NCBI RefSeq assembly: GCF_040807025.1 | Contig: NC_090943.1 | Location: 1,412,356 to 1,476,355 of the forward strand | Direction of reading: 5' to 3' | DNA length: 64,000 nt | Source of the DNA: Struthio camelus | Lineage: Eukaryota > Chordata > Aves > Struthioniformes > Struthionidae | Shown here: positions 12,501 to 21,830 of the stretch, piece after piece | How the letters are laid out: each line of letters begins with the position of its first letter | Numbering within the stretch: position 1 is the stretch's first letter | Notes under the pieces: model-generated | Database searches by the model: none | What the model saw: the letters and a program-made list of their open reading frames with translations, nothing else | What the model was told of the DNA's origin: nothing | Made by a program: the position numbers and the translations under genes

Positions 12501-15500
12501 AAGTTGCCCAGACAGCTTTTGAATATCTCCAGGGAAGGAGACTCCACCGCCTCTCTGGACAACCTGTGCCAGTGCTCGGTCACCCTCACAGGAAAGAAGT
12601 TTTTCCTCATGTTCAGACAGAACTTCCTGTGTTGCAGTTTCTGCCCTTTGCCTCTTGTCCTGTCGCTGAGCACCACAGAGAAGAGTCTGGCCCCATCCTC
12701 TTGACACCCCCCCTTCAGATACTTGTACAGAAGACCCCCCCCCCCCACAACCCAGTCTTCTCTTCTCCAGACTGAAGAGTCCCAGCTCTCAGCCTCTGGT
12801 CATAGGAGAGATGCTCCAGCCCTTTCATCATCTTTGTGGCTCTTCACTGGACTCACTCCAGGAGCTCCATGCTTCTCTTGTACTGGGGAGCCCAGAACTG
12901 GAACCAGTACTCCAAGTGGGGCCTCACCAGGGCTGAGGAGAGGGGCAGGATCACCTCCCTCCACCTGCTGGCAACACTCTGCCTAATGCAGCCCAGGGTA
13001 CCATTGGCCTTCTTGGCCCTAAGGGCACGTTGCTGGCTCATGGTCAACATGTTGTCCACCAGGACCCCCAGGTCCTTCTCCGCAGAGCTGCTTTCCAGCA
13101 GGTCAGCCCCGAGCCTGTCCTGGTGCCTGGGGTTATTCCTCCCCAGGGGCAGGACCCTGCCCTTGCCTTGGTTGAACTTCAGGAGGTTCCTCTCTGCCCA
13201 GCTCTCCATCCTGTCCAGGTCCCTCTGAATGGCAGCACAGCCCTCTGGGGCATCAGCCACGCCTCCCAGTGTTGTATCGCCGGCAAACTTGCTGAGGGTG
13301 CACTCTGTCCCTTCCTCCAGGTCATTGATGAATATATTGAACAATACTGGTCCCAGTACTGACCCCTGGGGGCCACCACTACACACAGGCCTCCAACTAG
13401 ACTCTGCACTGCTGACCACAACCCTCTGAGCTCGGCCATCCAGCCAGTTCTCAATCCACCTCGCTGTCCACTCGTCCAGCCCACGCTTCCTGAGCTTGCC
13501 TGTGAGGATGTGATGGGGGACAGTGTGGAAAAGCCTTGCTGAAGCCCAGGTAGTCCACCCTCACTGCTCTCCCCTCCTCTACCCAGCCAGGTGTCTCCCA
13601 TCAGAGAAGGCTATCAGGTTGGGTAAGCATGGTTTGCCTTTGGTGAATCCACGCTGACTACTCCCGATCACCTTCTTGTCCTCCACGTGCTTAGAGATGG
13701 TCTGCAGGATGAGCTGTTCCATCAGCTTTCCAGGGCTGGAGGTGAGGCTGACAGGCTTGTATTTTCCTGGCTCCTCCTCCTTGCCCTTGTTGAAGACTGG
13801 AGGGACGCTGGCTTTCTTCCAGGCCTCAGGCACCTCTCCTGATCTCCAGGACCTTTCAAAGATGATGGAGAGTGGCCTAGCGATAACATCCGCCAGCTCC
13901 CTCAGCAGTCGTGGGTGCATCCCATCAGGGCCCATGGACTTGTGGGTGTCAGGTTTGCCTGAATGATCTCTAACCCGATCCTCCTCCACCAAGGGAAGGT
14001 CTTCCTTTCTCCCTGGTCTCGTGGGTCGGGGATTCCTGAGGGCTGGCCTTAGCAGTGAAGGCTGAGGCAAAGAAGGTGTTCAGGACCTCGGCCTTTTTTT
14101 TTGTGTCCTTTGTTTCCAGGTCCCTTGCCCCATTCAGTAGCGGTCCCACGTGTCCCCTAGTCTTCCTTTTGTTACCAATTTATTTAAAGAAGCCTTTCTG
14201 GCTGTCCTTGCTACCTGGGCTAAGTTGCCCTGTCCACAGGTTACATCTCCCAAGCTTAATCATCTCCAGCAGAATCCAGCAGAAGGTTGTATGCTTATGA
14301 AAGGCTGCAGTCCAGAGAGCTTCCTAACTTAGCGATGCTCCCGATTCTGCTGGGGACTGGTGGTCCCAGGTCCCGAGAAGCGCTGGCAGTTCACGGGGTG
14401 GCTTTACTCAGCACTGTAGGACGTGGTTTCCGCTGGTGTTCCCACCGGTTTCGGAACAGCTTTGTCCGGCACACAGGGAAGACAGTGTTTGTTCGGCGTG
14501 TTTGGAGCGCTGGCAGCGCGGAGCCCAGCCGGTTCCCGGTGCTGCCTGTCGGGCTGGCGGCTGCTCACTCGCACTAGGAGGAATGCAATCCCGTTTGGCT
14601 TTTTACAGGAGTAAAAAGCTGCTGAGGCTGAATATGGTTATTTGAGGCTGGAGAGAGTGCTCTGGCCTCCCCAGAGCAGTGCTGCTGAAGGCAGGCTAGC
14701 ATTATACAGTCTTTACGGTGGTACTTTTTGGATCTTGTCCTTGTAGCATCTGATGTGTGGTGATACACTGAATATTTATACACAGCTGAAGTAACACTTG
14801 CCTCACTTGCTGCTTCCCCACAGCACTGTCAGGTCTTACCAGTCCAGGACCCGTTCCCTATATATTAGCTAAATGCAGTGATATATTTTTACTTATAGGA
14901 AAAAGCTTCCCCAGAATTTTCTGCCTACGCTGGCTCTGCAACACTGGCCTCACGCTTTTCCTTTTCTGCAAATCCCACTCTTTTCATGAGGATCTGCGCT
15001 GAATTTTAAGGGCCAGCAGGGAATGTTAATGTTATTTGTCATGACCTTCTAGAGAACATGCTGGGCTGCAGCAAGACTAACGGCATCGAGGCAGCTTGCC
15101 AGATTGGTGTTCCCACCCTCGTTTATACAGCGTTTGTTTTGTTTTAAAGGAAAAATATATTTGTCCCCGGTTGGCCTCCCTCTTGCCTGCTCCCCTGTGC
15201 GCTGCTGCAGCCCGGGGATCGCAGACCGGCGTGCGTTGCCTGGTCACTTCTGTTCTCCCCCGCAGGTAGTTGTGCTGGAGAGGAGACCTTGGAGAGCTGC
15301 TCGATCACAAATTGTTGCACTTTGTACCACGGTCGTGTTCATGGCTGGAGTTAATAACTGCCCCCTCACATGCTCCGTTACGCGTTCTCTCCTGCAAATG
15401 TTTTGCTTTCTGTAATGACGTGACCAGCCGCGAGTGGCAGTTCTGATTTTAAGGTACGTCACTGCTGCCAGACCAGGGGGGGACGCGACGCTGCCAGGTT

Positions 15501-18500
15501 GATGGCGTCCTGGATGGACGCGAGCGATTGCGCTCCGTCGCAGAGCTTTCAACCGCAGTGGTGCTGAGCTGCGATTTCACGGGCATTTCTGGGCTTGATC
15601 GATAAGTGACAGATTGCTAAAGACGACGTCTGTGTGCTGCGACAGTGGAGCGTGGTGCAGTGAGATAACTGGAGCTTTCAGGGGTGGTAACGCGCCATTT
15701 GGGTGCTCTGCAACACGGCAGCTCTTCAGCGGGGACGTGGTTTTAGCGTCTCTCTCTGTGATGGACTACTGTCAGTGAGGCAGGTGCCGTTGGACATTTC
15801 GGCACGTTTTCTACCCTCTCTGAGCTGTCCCGGTGCTTCCTCCGCTGTTCTGGAGGTTATGGTCAGGCAGCTGTGTGCAGGCTCTTCCCTGTGAAATAAG
15901 CAGAAGTCTTCTGGGCCCAAACTGAGCTCGGAGCAGAGTTGCCTCCTCTTCATCCCACTGGGGATTAACCATTGAACCAAGGTGCAGAAATTGGGAATAG
16001 TGGGATTGGGTTGTCTATACAAATGGAGAGAGGGTCATCTCTAGAGGTCTTAGCTGCGACAGGAGCCTGCAGTGGGGTGACCGGAGTCCAGGTCTTCATC
16101 CAGCACCGCGCCTGGTAAAACGCCTTCGTGCAGCCCGTTACGAAGGCATTGGAACTTCTCAGGAGCTTCTGGCATGGTCATCCTCCCTCCCTGAAAGGCA
16201 GGAGCGCATCCGGGACCTTGCTCCTCCACTGTGAAACGAGACTGGACTTGCTGGGTCCACCTAGGACCTGCATGGCCCAGAAGGGACCCACTCTCACCCC
16301 TCGCCTGCCTTCCTCCAGGACATGGCCCTCTTCCCGCTGTCCTCCAGCGGGCCTTGGTGTCATGGTGCTAGGCTGCTGGGACTTTTAAAGAGGGGACATT
16401 GTTTGCTTTTCCTTGCCGCTCTGCGAGAGAAGCCTCTCTGCTTCTGTGGCTTTCTGGCAGGGTTTTAGCGAGTAAGCGTCACCTGCAAAAGCTGAATTTC
16501 TGCGCTCGCAGTGTACGTGAGCCACGGCTGGATCTGGGCTGGGCGAGAGGTGTGGCAGGGAGGGCAGGAGACCGGCGGGCCCCGTTACAGGAACCGCTGC
16601 CCCCGCTCCCGGCTAGCCTGGGAGAGTGGGAAGGGAGGGAAGACAATGGGGATTAGTCAAGGCGTGGGCGCGATGCAACCCGAAGCGCTCCTTGGCTCAC
16701 GCCGCTCGCTGAGGGGCTGTTGGCGAACGAAAGGGCTGCGTCCCAAAGCGCTGGCTGCTGCCGTGCCCGAGGCTCGCCTTCGCGCTCGCAGCGCCCAAGC
16801 CGGAGTTTTCCGCTTGGCCTGATTTCCTCCCAGAAACGTGCGGGAGACGAGGAAAAGGAAAGGCGAACTCAGGGCTGAGGGACGCAACGGAGCTGAAACG
16901 GGCAGCGCCCGCTAACGGAGACGCTTGGCAAAGTCTCCGGCGCGACGGGCCGAGCTTCCCCGCGCGCCTCGTTCCTGGTGGCCGGCCCCGGCCGCCCGTC
17001 GAACGAAGCTCGGCGCGGGTGCTGCTTGCCGCCTGCCTCCCAGGCCGTGCGCGCCGCGACGGGGTCTTCCCCTCTCCCCAGGGCGTCAGTCTGACGGCTG
17101 CCAAGGAGCGGGGCCAGCTGGTCTTTCTGGAAGGCCTCGGGTCCTGCCTCGACGTCCTCTTCGGGGAGGAGGAGCAGGCCGGGCGGCCCCGACCTCTTCG
17201 CTTTATAAGGTAAAACCCGGCAGAGGCGGCTCGGCGGGGGCTCAGCCTCCATCAGCAAACGTGCTGGGGGGACCCGGGTTGGTTTTGGGGAGCGGGGGCC
17301 CGGCGGAAACCCGGCGTCCTGCAGCGCCGCAGGGGCTGGCGGCCCCGCGCGGCGCCGTCTCCCTTTGGCCAGTCCAGCTCCGTAGCCCAGGTGCTCGCGG
17401 TTGCGCTGCAGAGGCGTCTGCCCTCAGCGTCGGTCCCTACCGGCATCCGGCCGGTGCCTTCCCGCCCGCCACCTCCTCCTCTTTCTCTTGCAGCGAGAGC
17501 GCCTCCGACCTGAGGGCCCTGTTCGAGTTCGTGCGGACGTCGCTGGCCCCCGCCGCCGGCGACGCCTGGCAGGGCCGCGCGCTGCTGGTGGACGACCTCG
17601 GCGTCCTGCTCAGCCTGGGCGCCGCGCCGGTGGCCGTGCTGGACTTCGTCCACTACTGCCGCGTGGCCGTGTGCTCCCAGCTGCAGGTAGGGCGCCCGGC
17701 GGGGACGGGACGCGGGTTCGGATACCGGCGGCGGCGTTGGCGGGGGGGGGGGTCCGTAAGCAGCAGGACTCCTCTAGGTCAGCAAACGGCGCCGTCGCTG
17801 CCGGGGCGTCCGAGGAGAAGCGGGTCGCCCCGCGTCGCCTTCGTAAAACCGGGCTGCTTTGGCAGGGAAGGAGGGACGGGAAGGCCGAGGCTGCGAGCGC
17901 TGACGTTAGACGCAAACATCCGAGAGCCTCTGGAGCGAAGCCCGGGTTTTGTCGTCTCCGTCCGCTCGGGCGCGAGGGGGTTTTGGAAGGCTTTTGGCCA
18001 TCTGAGAAGTTCAAGCTGTTGCTCTCCGGCCGCTCTCTCCGGAGGCCTCCCGGGCGCTGCGCTGCCTGCCGGGAGCGTCGCAGCCCCACGTCGCTTCGAA
18101 TTCGATGCTGTTTTCAGTGCCTGGTGACCCGCGTGGGCTGAGGCGGACGCTCCCGGGCTGCGGTTTTAATGGAGCTGGTGTCGCGCCGGGGAGCGCTTCG
18201 CTGCTCGCGCAAAGCGAGGCTGGAGCGTCGCAGCTCTGCCCGCCTCCCTTTGGCGGCATTTTTACGTAGCTGGTTCGGAGCCGCGCAGAGAGTTGCCGTT
18301 TGCCCGGCCTGATGGACCGGTTTAACTAGGGAGCTGTTGCGTAACGAAGGCTTGAGGTACTTTTAGGCTGCAGATATATATATATATGTATGCAGCAATA
18401 TCAATATACAGCAAACTGTTTCAGATATATGCACGTACATGCATGTGTGTGTGTGAATATATCTGCAGTTTATTGCCCCAGCAGACTTCAGGCCAGGTCC

Positions 18501-19218
18501 AGCTGCCGGCCCGGGGGCTGGCTAAGTCGCTTAGTGCGCCGGGCATTTGTGCAAGCCCCATCCCTCATCTGCCCCCTTGCCCCGAGCGGATTAGGAACGA
18601 GCGAGGGGCTAAATCGCTGTCCGGTGCTCTCTGGCCAGGGCAACATCGTGGTGCTGGTTCACAGCAGCGAGGATTCGGAAGATGAGGAAAACGAGCTGGT
18701 CGTGACCTCGCTGTGCCATCACAGCGACCTGATCCTCTGGGCCGAGGGGCTGGCGACCGGCTTCTGCAAGGACGTTCACGGGCAGGTGAAGTCCCTGCGA
18801 GATGGAAAGGTGGACGGAGCAGCGGCGGCTCGGGCTGCGTCCTGCGCCGCGGCGGCACGGGAGTTTCCCGGGAAGCTTCTCCAAACCGTCCTGCCCATGG
18901 ACCTGCCTGCAGCTGGGTCCCCGGTTGCTGCTTGGTCTCTCTGCTGGCGCTGCCACCACGGGGACAGGGACGGGTTACGGGGCCCGCGTGACACTTTCTG
19001 TCCCAGCAAGCCACGAGGGGGGTGGAGGGAGAGGACGCTGCGGTTGGGGCAGCCGCAGGGGTGTTATTCCTCTTCCTTTCCCTTTGCAGTTGAAAATAAT
19101 TAGGAGAGCATCCCTGCAGCTGGGAGGGGAGCAGGACGTCCTCCAGATCTACCAGTACAAGATCCAGGACAAGAACGTCACCTTTTTCGCCCGAGGGCTG
19201 TCAGCTGCTGTCCTGTGA
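542..19218 (+). CDS. ELP6: ELP6, Elongator complex subunit 6 (complete, 7 coding exons)
   Basis: Spliced CDS: 542-595, 8470-8548, 10014-10084, 17082-17209, 17494-17686, 18639-18785 and 19090-19218, totalling 801 nt and 266 residues, the length I recall for human ELP6. All introns are GT-AG and phases match throughout. ELP6 joins ELP4 and ELP5 in the RecA-like hexameric ring of Elongator, which helps tRNA handling during wobble U34 modification. Family-diagnostic stretches are the N-terminus [24 protein letters not shown] (exon 2), [15 protein letters not shown] (exon 3), [12 protein letters not shown] (exon 4), [14 protein letters not shown] and [11 protein letters not shown] (exon 5), [18 protein letters not shown] (exon 6) and [18 protein letters not shown] (exon 7). 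As known for the family, no Walker A P-loop is present; the expected position reads DTRTDGSF. The start is the only ATG that opens the conserved N-terminus. Exons 4-7 are very GC-rich compared with the CR1-bearing introns. Confidence 0.97.
706..724 (-). promoter_or_regulatory. ZNF143/Staf-type motif
   Basis: The minus strand reads ACTACAACTCCCAGCATGC, which closely matches the long promoter motif bound by ZNF143 (Staf), including the ACTACA extension. It lies 110 bases inside ELP6 intron 1 but still within the CpG island. A shorter related core (CACGCTGGGAG) follows at about 772-782. Functional occupancy is inferred. Confidence 0.65.
901..6261 (+). other. ELP6: ELP6 intron 1, left part
   Basis: Unique-looking intronic sequence. 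Long frames on both strands at about 4516-5194 lie in a moderately GC-rich patch (about 4830-5060) and resemble no protein family I know. I see no repeat family, RNA gene or alternative exon that I can support. Confidence 0.6.
6262..8073 (+). mobile_element. CR1 LINE, 5'-truncated, + strand (ELP6 intron 1)
   Basis: The element begins in the ORF2 linker between endonuclease and reverse transcriptase (GGAGGAATATAAAGACC region) and runs through broken RT frames to the CR1 3' UTR. It ends near 8073 with degenerate TTCTGTGA octamers. The longest frame piece (7179-7616) contains the RT segment with LISDLEEGT and [13 protein letters not shown]. Stop codons and frameshifts upstream make it a dead copy. 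5' truncation is usual for target-primed reverse transcription. The RT catalytic box reads FAGDT (7236-7250) instead of the usual FADDT. Confidence 0.93.
8470..8548 (+). CDS. ELP6: ELP6 coding exon 2
   Basis: Starts [13 protein letters not shown] after a strong polypyrimidine tract and CAG. It contains the conserved [12 protein letters not shown] motif and covers residues 19-44 plus one base of codon 45. The donor is GTACGT. Confidence 0.97.
8549..10013 (+). other. ELP6: ELP6 intron 2
   Basis: Intron of 1,465 bases. No repeat, RNA gene or extra exon recognised. Confidence 0.7.
10014..10084 (+). CDS. ELP6: ELP6 coding exon 3
   Basis: Completes the split codon to Ala and continues [23 protein letters not shown] (residues 45-68; shown here in part as [10 protein letters not shown]). 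It ends on a codon boundary before GTAAGT. Exons 2 and 3 together are 150 nt, a multiple of three. Confidence 0.97.
10085..12414 (+). other. ELP6: ELP6 intron 3, left part
   Basis: Intronic sequence in which I recognise no repeat family, exon or RNA gene. Confidence 0.6.
12415..14260 (-). mobile_element. CR1 LINE, 5'-truncated, - strand (ELP6 intron 3)
   Basis: The 3' end lies on the left and reads, on the + strand, CACAGAATCACAGAATGG, the classic start of a reversed avian CR1. RT frames follow on the minus strand. One piece (13579-14070) contains [19 protein letters not shown] and the other (12853-13419) contains [21 protein letters not shown]. The catalytic box again reads FAGDT (13273-13287 on the minus strand). 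The element is truncated in the linker upstream of RT, near 14260. It is frame-broken but less decayed than the copy in intron 1. Confidence 0.93.
14261..17081 (+). other. ELP6: ELP6 intron 3, right part
   Basis: No recognised repeat. From about 16.5 kb the sequence becomes CpG-rich as it approaches exon 4. The long frames there, on both strands, follow from base composition. Confidence 0.6.
17082..17209 (+). CDS. ELP6: ELP6 coding exon 4
   Basis: Begins [19 protein letters not shown] and ends at the split Ser codon (AG|C). Covers residues 69-110 plus two bases. It includes the acidic GEEEQAG linker. Confidence 0.96.
17494..17686 (+). CDS. ELP6: ELP6 coding exon 5
   Basis: Residues 111-175. 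Contains [12 protein letters not shown] and the hydrophobic core strands [14 protein letters not shown] and [11 protein letters not shown], the best conserved part of the RecA-like fold. Ends with LQ before GTAGGG. Confidence 0.97.
18639..18785 (+). CDS. ELP6: ELP6 coding exon 6
   Basis: Residues 176-224. Contains [19 protein letters not shown], with an acidic loop, then [20 protein letters not shown]. Phase 0 at both ends, 49 codons. Confidence 0.97.
19090..19218 (+). CDS. ELP6: ELP6 coding exon 7 with stop codon
   Basis: Residues 225-266, starting [10 protein letters not shown], then [19 protein letters not shown] and ending with the conserved C-terminal AAVL before TGA. Confidence 0.97.
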   Translation: MKIIRRASLQLGGEQDVLQIYQYKIQDKNVTFFARGLSAAVL

Positions 19219-19790
19219 CGCTGGGGCCCGGCACAGCGCCCCGAGAGCGGCGCACGGCCCGCCACGGAGGGCTGGGGAGGCCGGTCCCGTTGGCTGGACG
19301 TGCCACCAAAGCAGCCTGGCTGCTTCAGCAGCACCTCCAGGAGCAGCGCGGCAAACCGACCCAGGAGGGAGGCTTAAACCCGCGCTGAGCCGCGCGCCGA
19401 CGCCGGGGTTAGCTTGCCTAGAGCTTGTTGCGTCCCTTTGTGCTGCCGCCCCGCTCCTGACATAGGCGTGAGGGTACAGCGGGCGAGAACGACCTTCAGA
19501 GTGTGTCCGCGCAAGCAGGGGGCTGCGCCCCGAGCGTGCCTCCGGGCGCGCCTCCCCTTTTCGGGTGTGCTAAGGCACGGCCCTGCCGCGCCAGGTGCTG
19601 CGCCGCCGGGTCCCCCCACCCTCGAGCTGGTGTTAAACGTGCCAGATGAGACAGGGCGGGCGGAGGCAGGCATGGCCCGGGAGCGTGTTGCAATTCTTAC
19701 CTTTCTCCCAGCTCTGGCACCGAACAGCTTTGCTCAGCTCCCAACTTGCCCCGAATTAAAGAACATATAGCTATATATATAGTGGCTCTC
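19219..19790 (+). terminator. ELP6: ELP6 3' UTR with candidate poly(A) signal
   Basis: After the TGA the first plausible cleavage signal is ATTAAA at 19755-19760, the commonest variant of AATAAA. A TATATATATA run and a GT-rich stretch follow. The 3' end is inferred, not observed. Confidence 0.45.
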
Positions 19791-20379
19791 CGTGCTGCTG
19801 CTCTGAGACCCAAAGCCGCCTTGCTTCGCTGCGTTACTTCCCCCGAGAAGGCGCCGTGCCCGTTTGGGTCCGTTCAGCGTGCAGCTTCCCGCGCGCGCCC
19901 TCGGCTGCAGGCAACGGACGGAGGTTTGGACGGGAGCCGCTGCCGCTCCTCGGACCGCGGCTCGCCGGGCTTGGCTGGGGTAAAACACAGGTAGCGCCAG
20001 CGGTGCGAGACACAACCCCGCAGGCGGGGGGAGGCAGCTGCCGGCGCTGCCTTGCCGGCTGCTTAACACGCACCGGCAGCGGGCGCGGAAGGGTGCGTGA
20101 TTGAAGCAGTCCCCGCGCGATATGCAGGCGACTGCGCGGCCTGCAGCCCGGCACGGGGCCAGCGGCGCGGCAGGGACCCAGCCCCGTCGTCCCCGTTCAC
20201 TCCCGCTCGGCCGGGCATCGCGTCCGCGCTGCTGCCCCCAGTGCGATGAATCCCGCTCCGCGGGGCCGGGCGGCCTGAGGCTGCACCCCCGCGTTTGGGG
20301 GTGGCCAGGGCAGCGCGGCGGCCCCCGGCACGCTGCACTGGGTGCTCTCCCCCTTGGTGGGGGGGGGAGCAGGCACTTC

Positions 20380-20760
20380 CCACCTGTTGTGGCCCCCAGC
20401 ACCCCGTCCACCCCCATTCCTGCTGTGTCCCCCGGCTCCGGGTGCCCTATCGGCCCCTGTTCACGCTGCAGTCCCCGGGCTCTGGGTGCCTGGTCCTCCC
20501 CAAAGCCCCCGGTGCCAACTCCTCCACCTTCAGCCCTGCCCTGCACCTCCGAGCTCCCGGTGCCCCATCTGCCCCCCGGGCCCCAGAGCTGACCGTGCTG
20601 GTCCTTCCCCGTCCCCCCTGTGCCCGGGGCTCCCGGTGCCCACGGCCCGCCGGTGTCCGGTTCATGCCCCAGGGCCCAGCCCGTCCCCCCCGTCCCCCCT
20701 TTGCCCAGGGCTCCCGGTGCCCGGGCCGCCCCCGTCCCCGCTCCACGTGCTCCGGGCCCG
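20380..20760. repeat. C-rich degenerate minisatellite
   Basis: Strongly C-rich on the + strand. The phrase GCTCCCGGTGCCC, with small changes, recurs at about 20436, 20478, 20504, 20560, 20629 and 20709, spaced some 40-80 bases apart between CCCCGTCCCCCC-type spacers. It sits directly upstream of the SCAP promoter. The long minus-strand frame across it (19734-20933) comes from composition and is not a gene. Confidence 0.75.
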
Positions 20761-20796
20761 CTTCCGCCCTCCCACGTGCGCCGCGCCGAGGCCGCG

Positions 20797-21014
20797 CGGG
20801 GGGCGTGTCCTAGCGCAGGGGGCGTGACGTAGCACGGGGGGCGTGCCCTAGCGAGGGGGCGGGGGCGTGGCGTAGAGTGGAGCCTGTCCCAGCGCGGGGG
20901 GCTTGCCCTAGCGCGGGGGCGTGTCCCAGCCACAGAGGGGCGTGGTTTAGAGCAGGGGCGGGTCCTAGTGCGAGGGGGCGTGGCCTCTCTGTCTCCGCGG
21001 CGAGGGGCGTGGCC
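20797..21014 (+). repeat. Degenerate tandem array of GGGGCGTG boxes
   Basis: About ten imperfect units of roughly 20-27 bases with the pattern GGGGGCGTGtCCtAGCGCG. Most contain GGGCGTG or GGGCGG, the recognition core of KLF/Sp zinc-finger proteins. The array lies just upstream of the putative SCAP first exon. Confidence 0.75.
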
Positions 21015-21136
21015 GGCGGTCGGCGCTGCGCGCGTGTGGGCCCGGCGCGGCGGCGGCGTCGTCGTGAGGGCGGGGGTCGGGGGGACCCGAGAGCGACAGG
21101 CCGGGAAGGGGGTGGTGAGGGTAAAAAGGAGGCCGT

Positions 21137-21193
21137 GAAGAAAGAGAAGGAGAGGAAAAAAAAGGGGGGGGGGAAAAAAAAAAAGAGAGAAAA
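21137..21193 (+). repeat. 57-base purine tract with A8-G10-A11 mirror
   Basis: Unbroken purines on the + strand. The centre is eight A (21156-21163), ten G (21164-21173) and eleven A (21174-21184), flanked on both sides by GAGAG-type sequence. This is a mirror repeat able in principle to form triplex (H-) DNA. It lies in the promoter or first exon of SCAP. Confidence 0.85.
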
Positions 21194-21221
21194 CTACCCC
21201 AAACCGGCGAGCGGCGGGCAG

Positions 21222-21234
21222 AGGTCAAGGGTCA
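21222..21234 (+). promoter_or_regulatory. SCAP: DR1 nuclear-receptor element
   Basis: AGGTCA A GGGTCA: two consensus half-sites in direct repeat with one spacer base. Known binders of DR1 are HNF4, PPAR-RXR and COUP-TF. It lies 60 bases before the putative SCAP exon 1 donor. Occupancy is inferred. Confidence 0.5.
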
Positions 21235-21830
21235 GAGGCGAGGAGGAGCCGCCGCGCCGGGAGCCGAGCGGCGCCGCTGCTGCCCGCCGGGCAGGTGAGA
21301 GGCCGCGGCGGGCGCGCCGGTCCCCAGCGGGCCCCCTCTCCTCCCCCCCCCCTTCCCGCCACCGCGCGCTTCCCGCCAGGCCCGGCCGCGCGCGCCGCCG
21401 CCGCCCCTCACACAGCGAAGGGGGGGAGGGGGGCGCGCGCCGCTCCCCTCCCCTCCCCTCCCCAACGGCCGTTTAACGGTCGCCCGCGCCGCCTCTCTGT
21501 GAGGAGAAGGAGGCGGCGGTGGCGGCAGTCGGTGGCCCGCTCGGCTCCCCGCCGCCGCCGGACTGCGCGGCCCCCTCTCCCTCCCCAATATGCGCTTCCC
21601 CGGTTCCGGGGAGGCCGCGGAGGAGCCGGTGTGCGCGGAACCGGCCGCCTGCGGCGGGTGGACGGCGGCGCCGCCGCCATAAGCGCCTTCCTCGTCGGCT
21701 GCTGGGCAGGGGAGGCCGGTGCCGGGCTGAGGCCCGGTGTGCGCCGTGCCCGCCCGCCCCGTCCCGTCCCGTCTCGCTTTGTGGCGGGCTGAGCTGGCGG
21801 CTGGTGGCCGGCAGCACTTGACAAGCGGCG

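Larger units (their letters stand above)
21000..21294 (+). other. SCAP: Probable SCAP non-coding first exon (5' limit unknown)
   Basis: The 3' end is set by a good donor, GGGCAG|GTGAGA, at 21294/21295 inside the CpG island. The only other way to explain this island is as the promoter of the downstream + strand gene. The 5' limit given is a guess. Splicing to the exon at 43540 is inferred from gene structure, with no transcript evidence here. Confidence 0.45.
20790..21830 (+). promoter_or_regulatory. SCAP: SCAP CpG-island promoter
   Basis: The most CpG-dense part of the window, covering the array of KLF/Sp-type GC boxes, the purine mirror repeat, the DR1 element, the probable first exon and the start of intron 1. 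A CRE-like TGACGTA lies at 20825-20831. No TATA box is placed convincingly. The exact transcription start is unknown. Confidence 0.75.

Noticed and set aside
16925..18127. 400-codon + strand open frame across ELP6 exons 4-5 and introns
   Set aside because: It is open because the DNA is GC-rich. Only the part matching exon 5 is real coding sequence; the rest crosses clear splice sites.
19734..20933. 399-codon - strand open frame between ELP6 and SCAP
   Set aside because: Low-complexity Gly/Ala/Pro/Arg product from the C-rich minisatellite; no domain, no splice or promoter logic.
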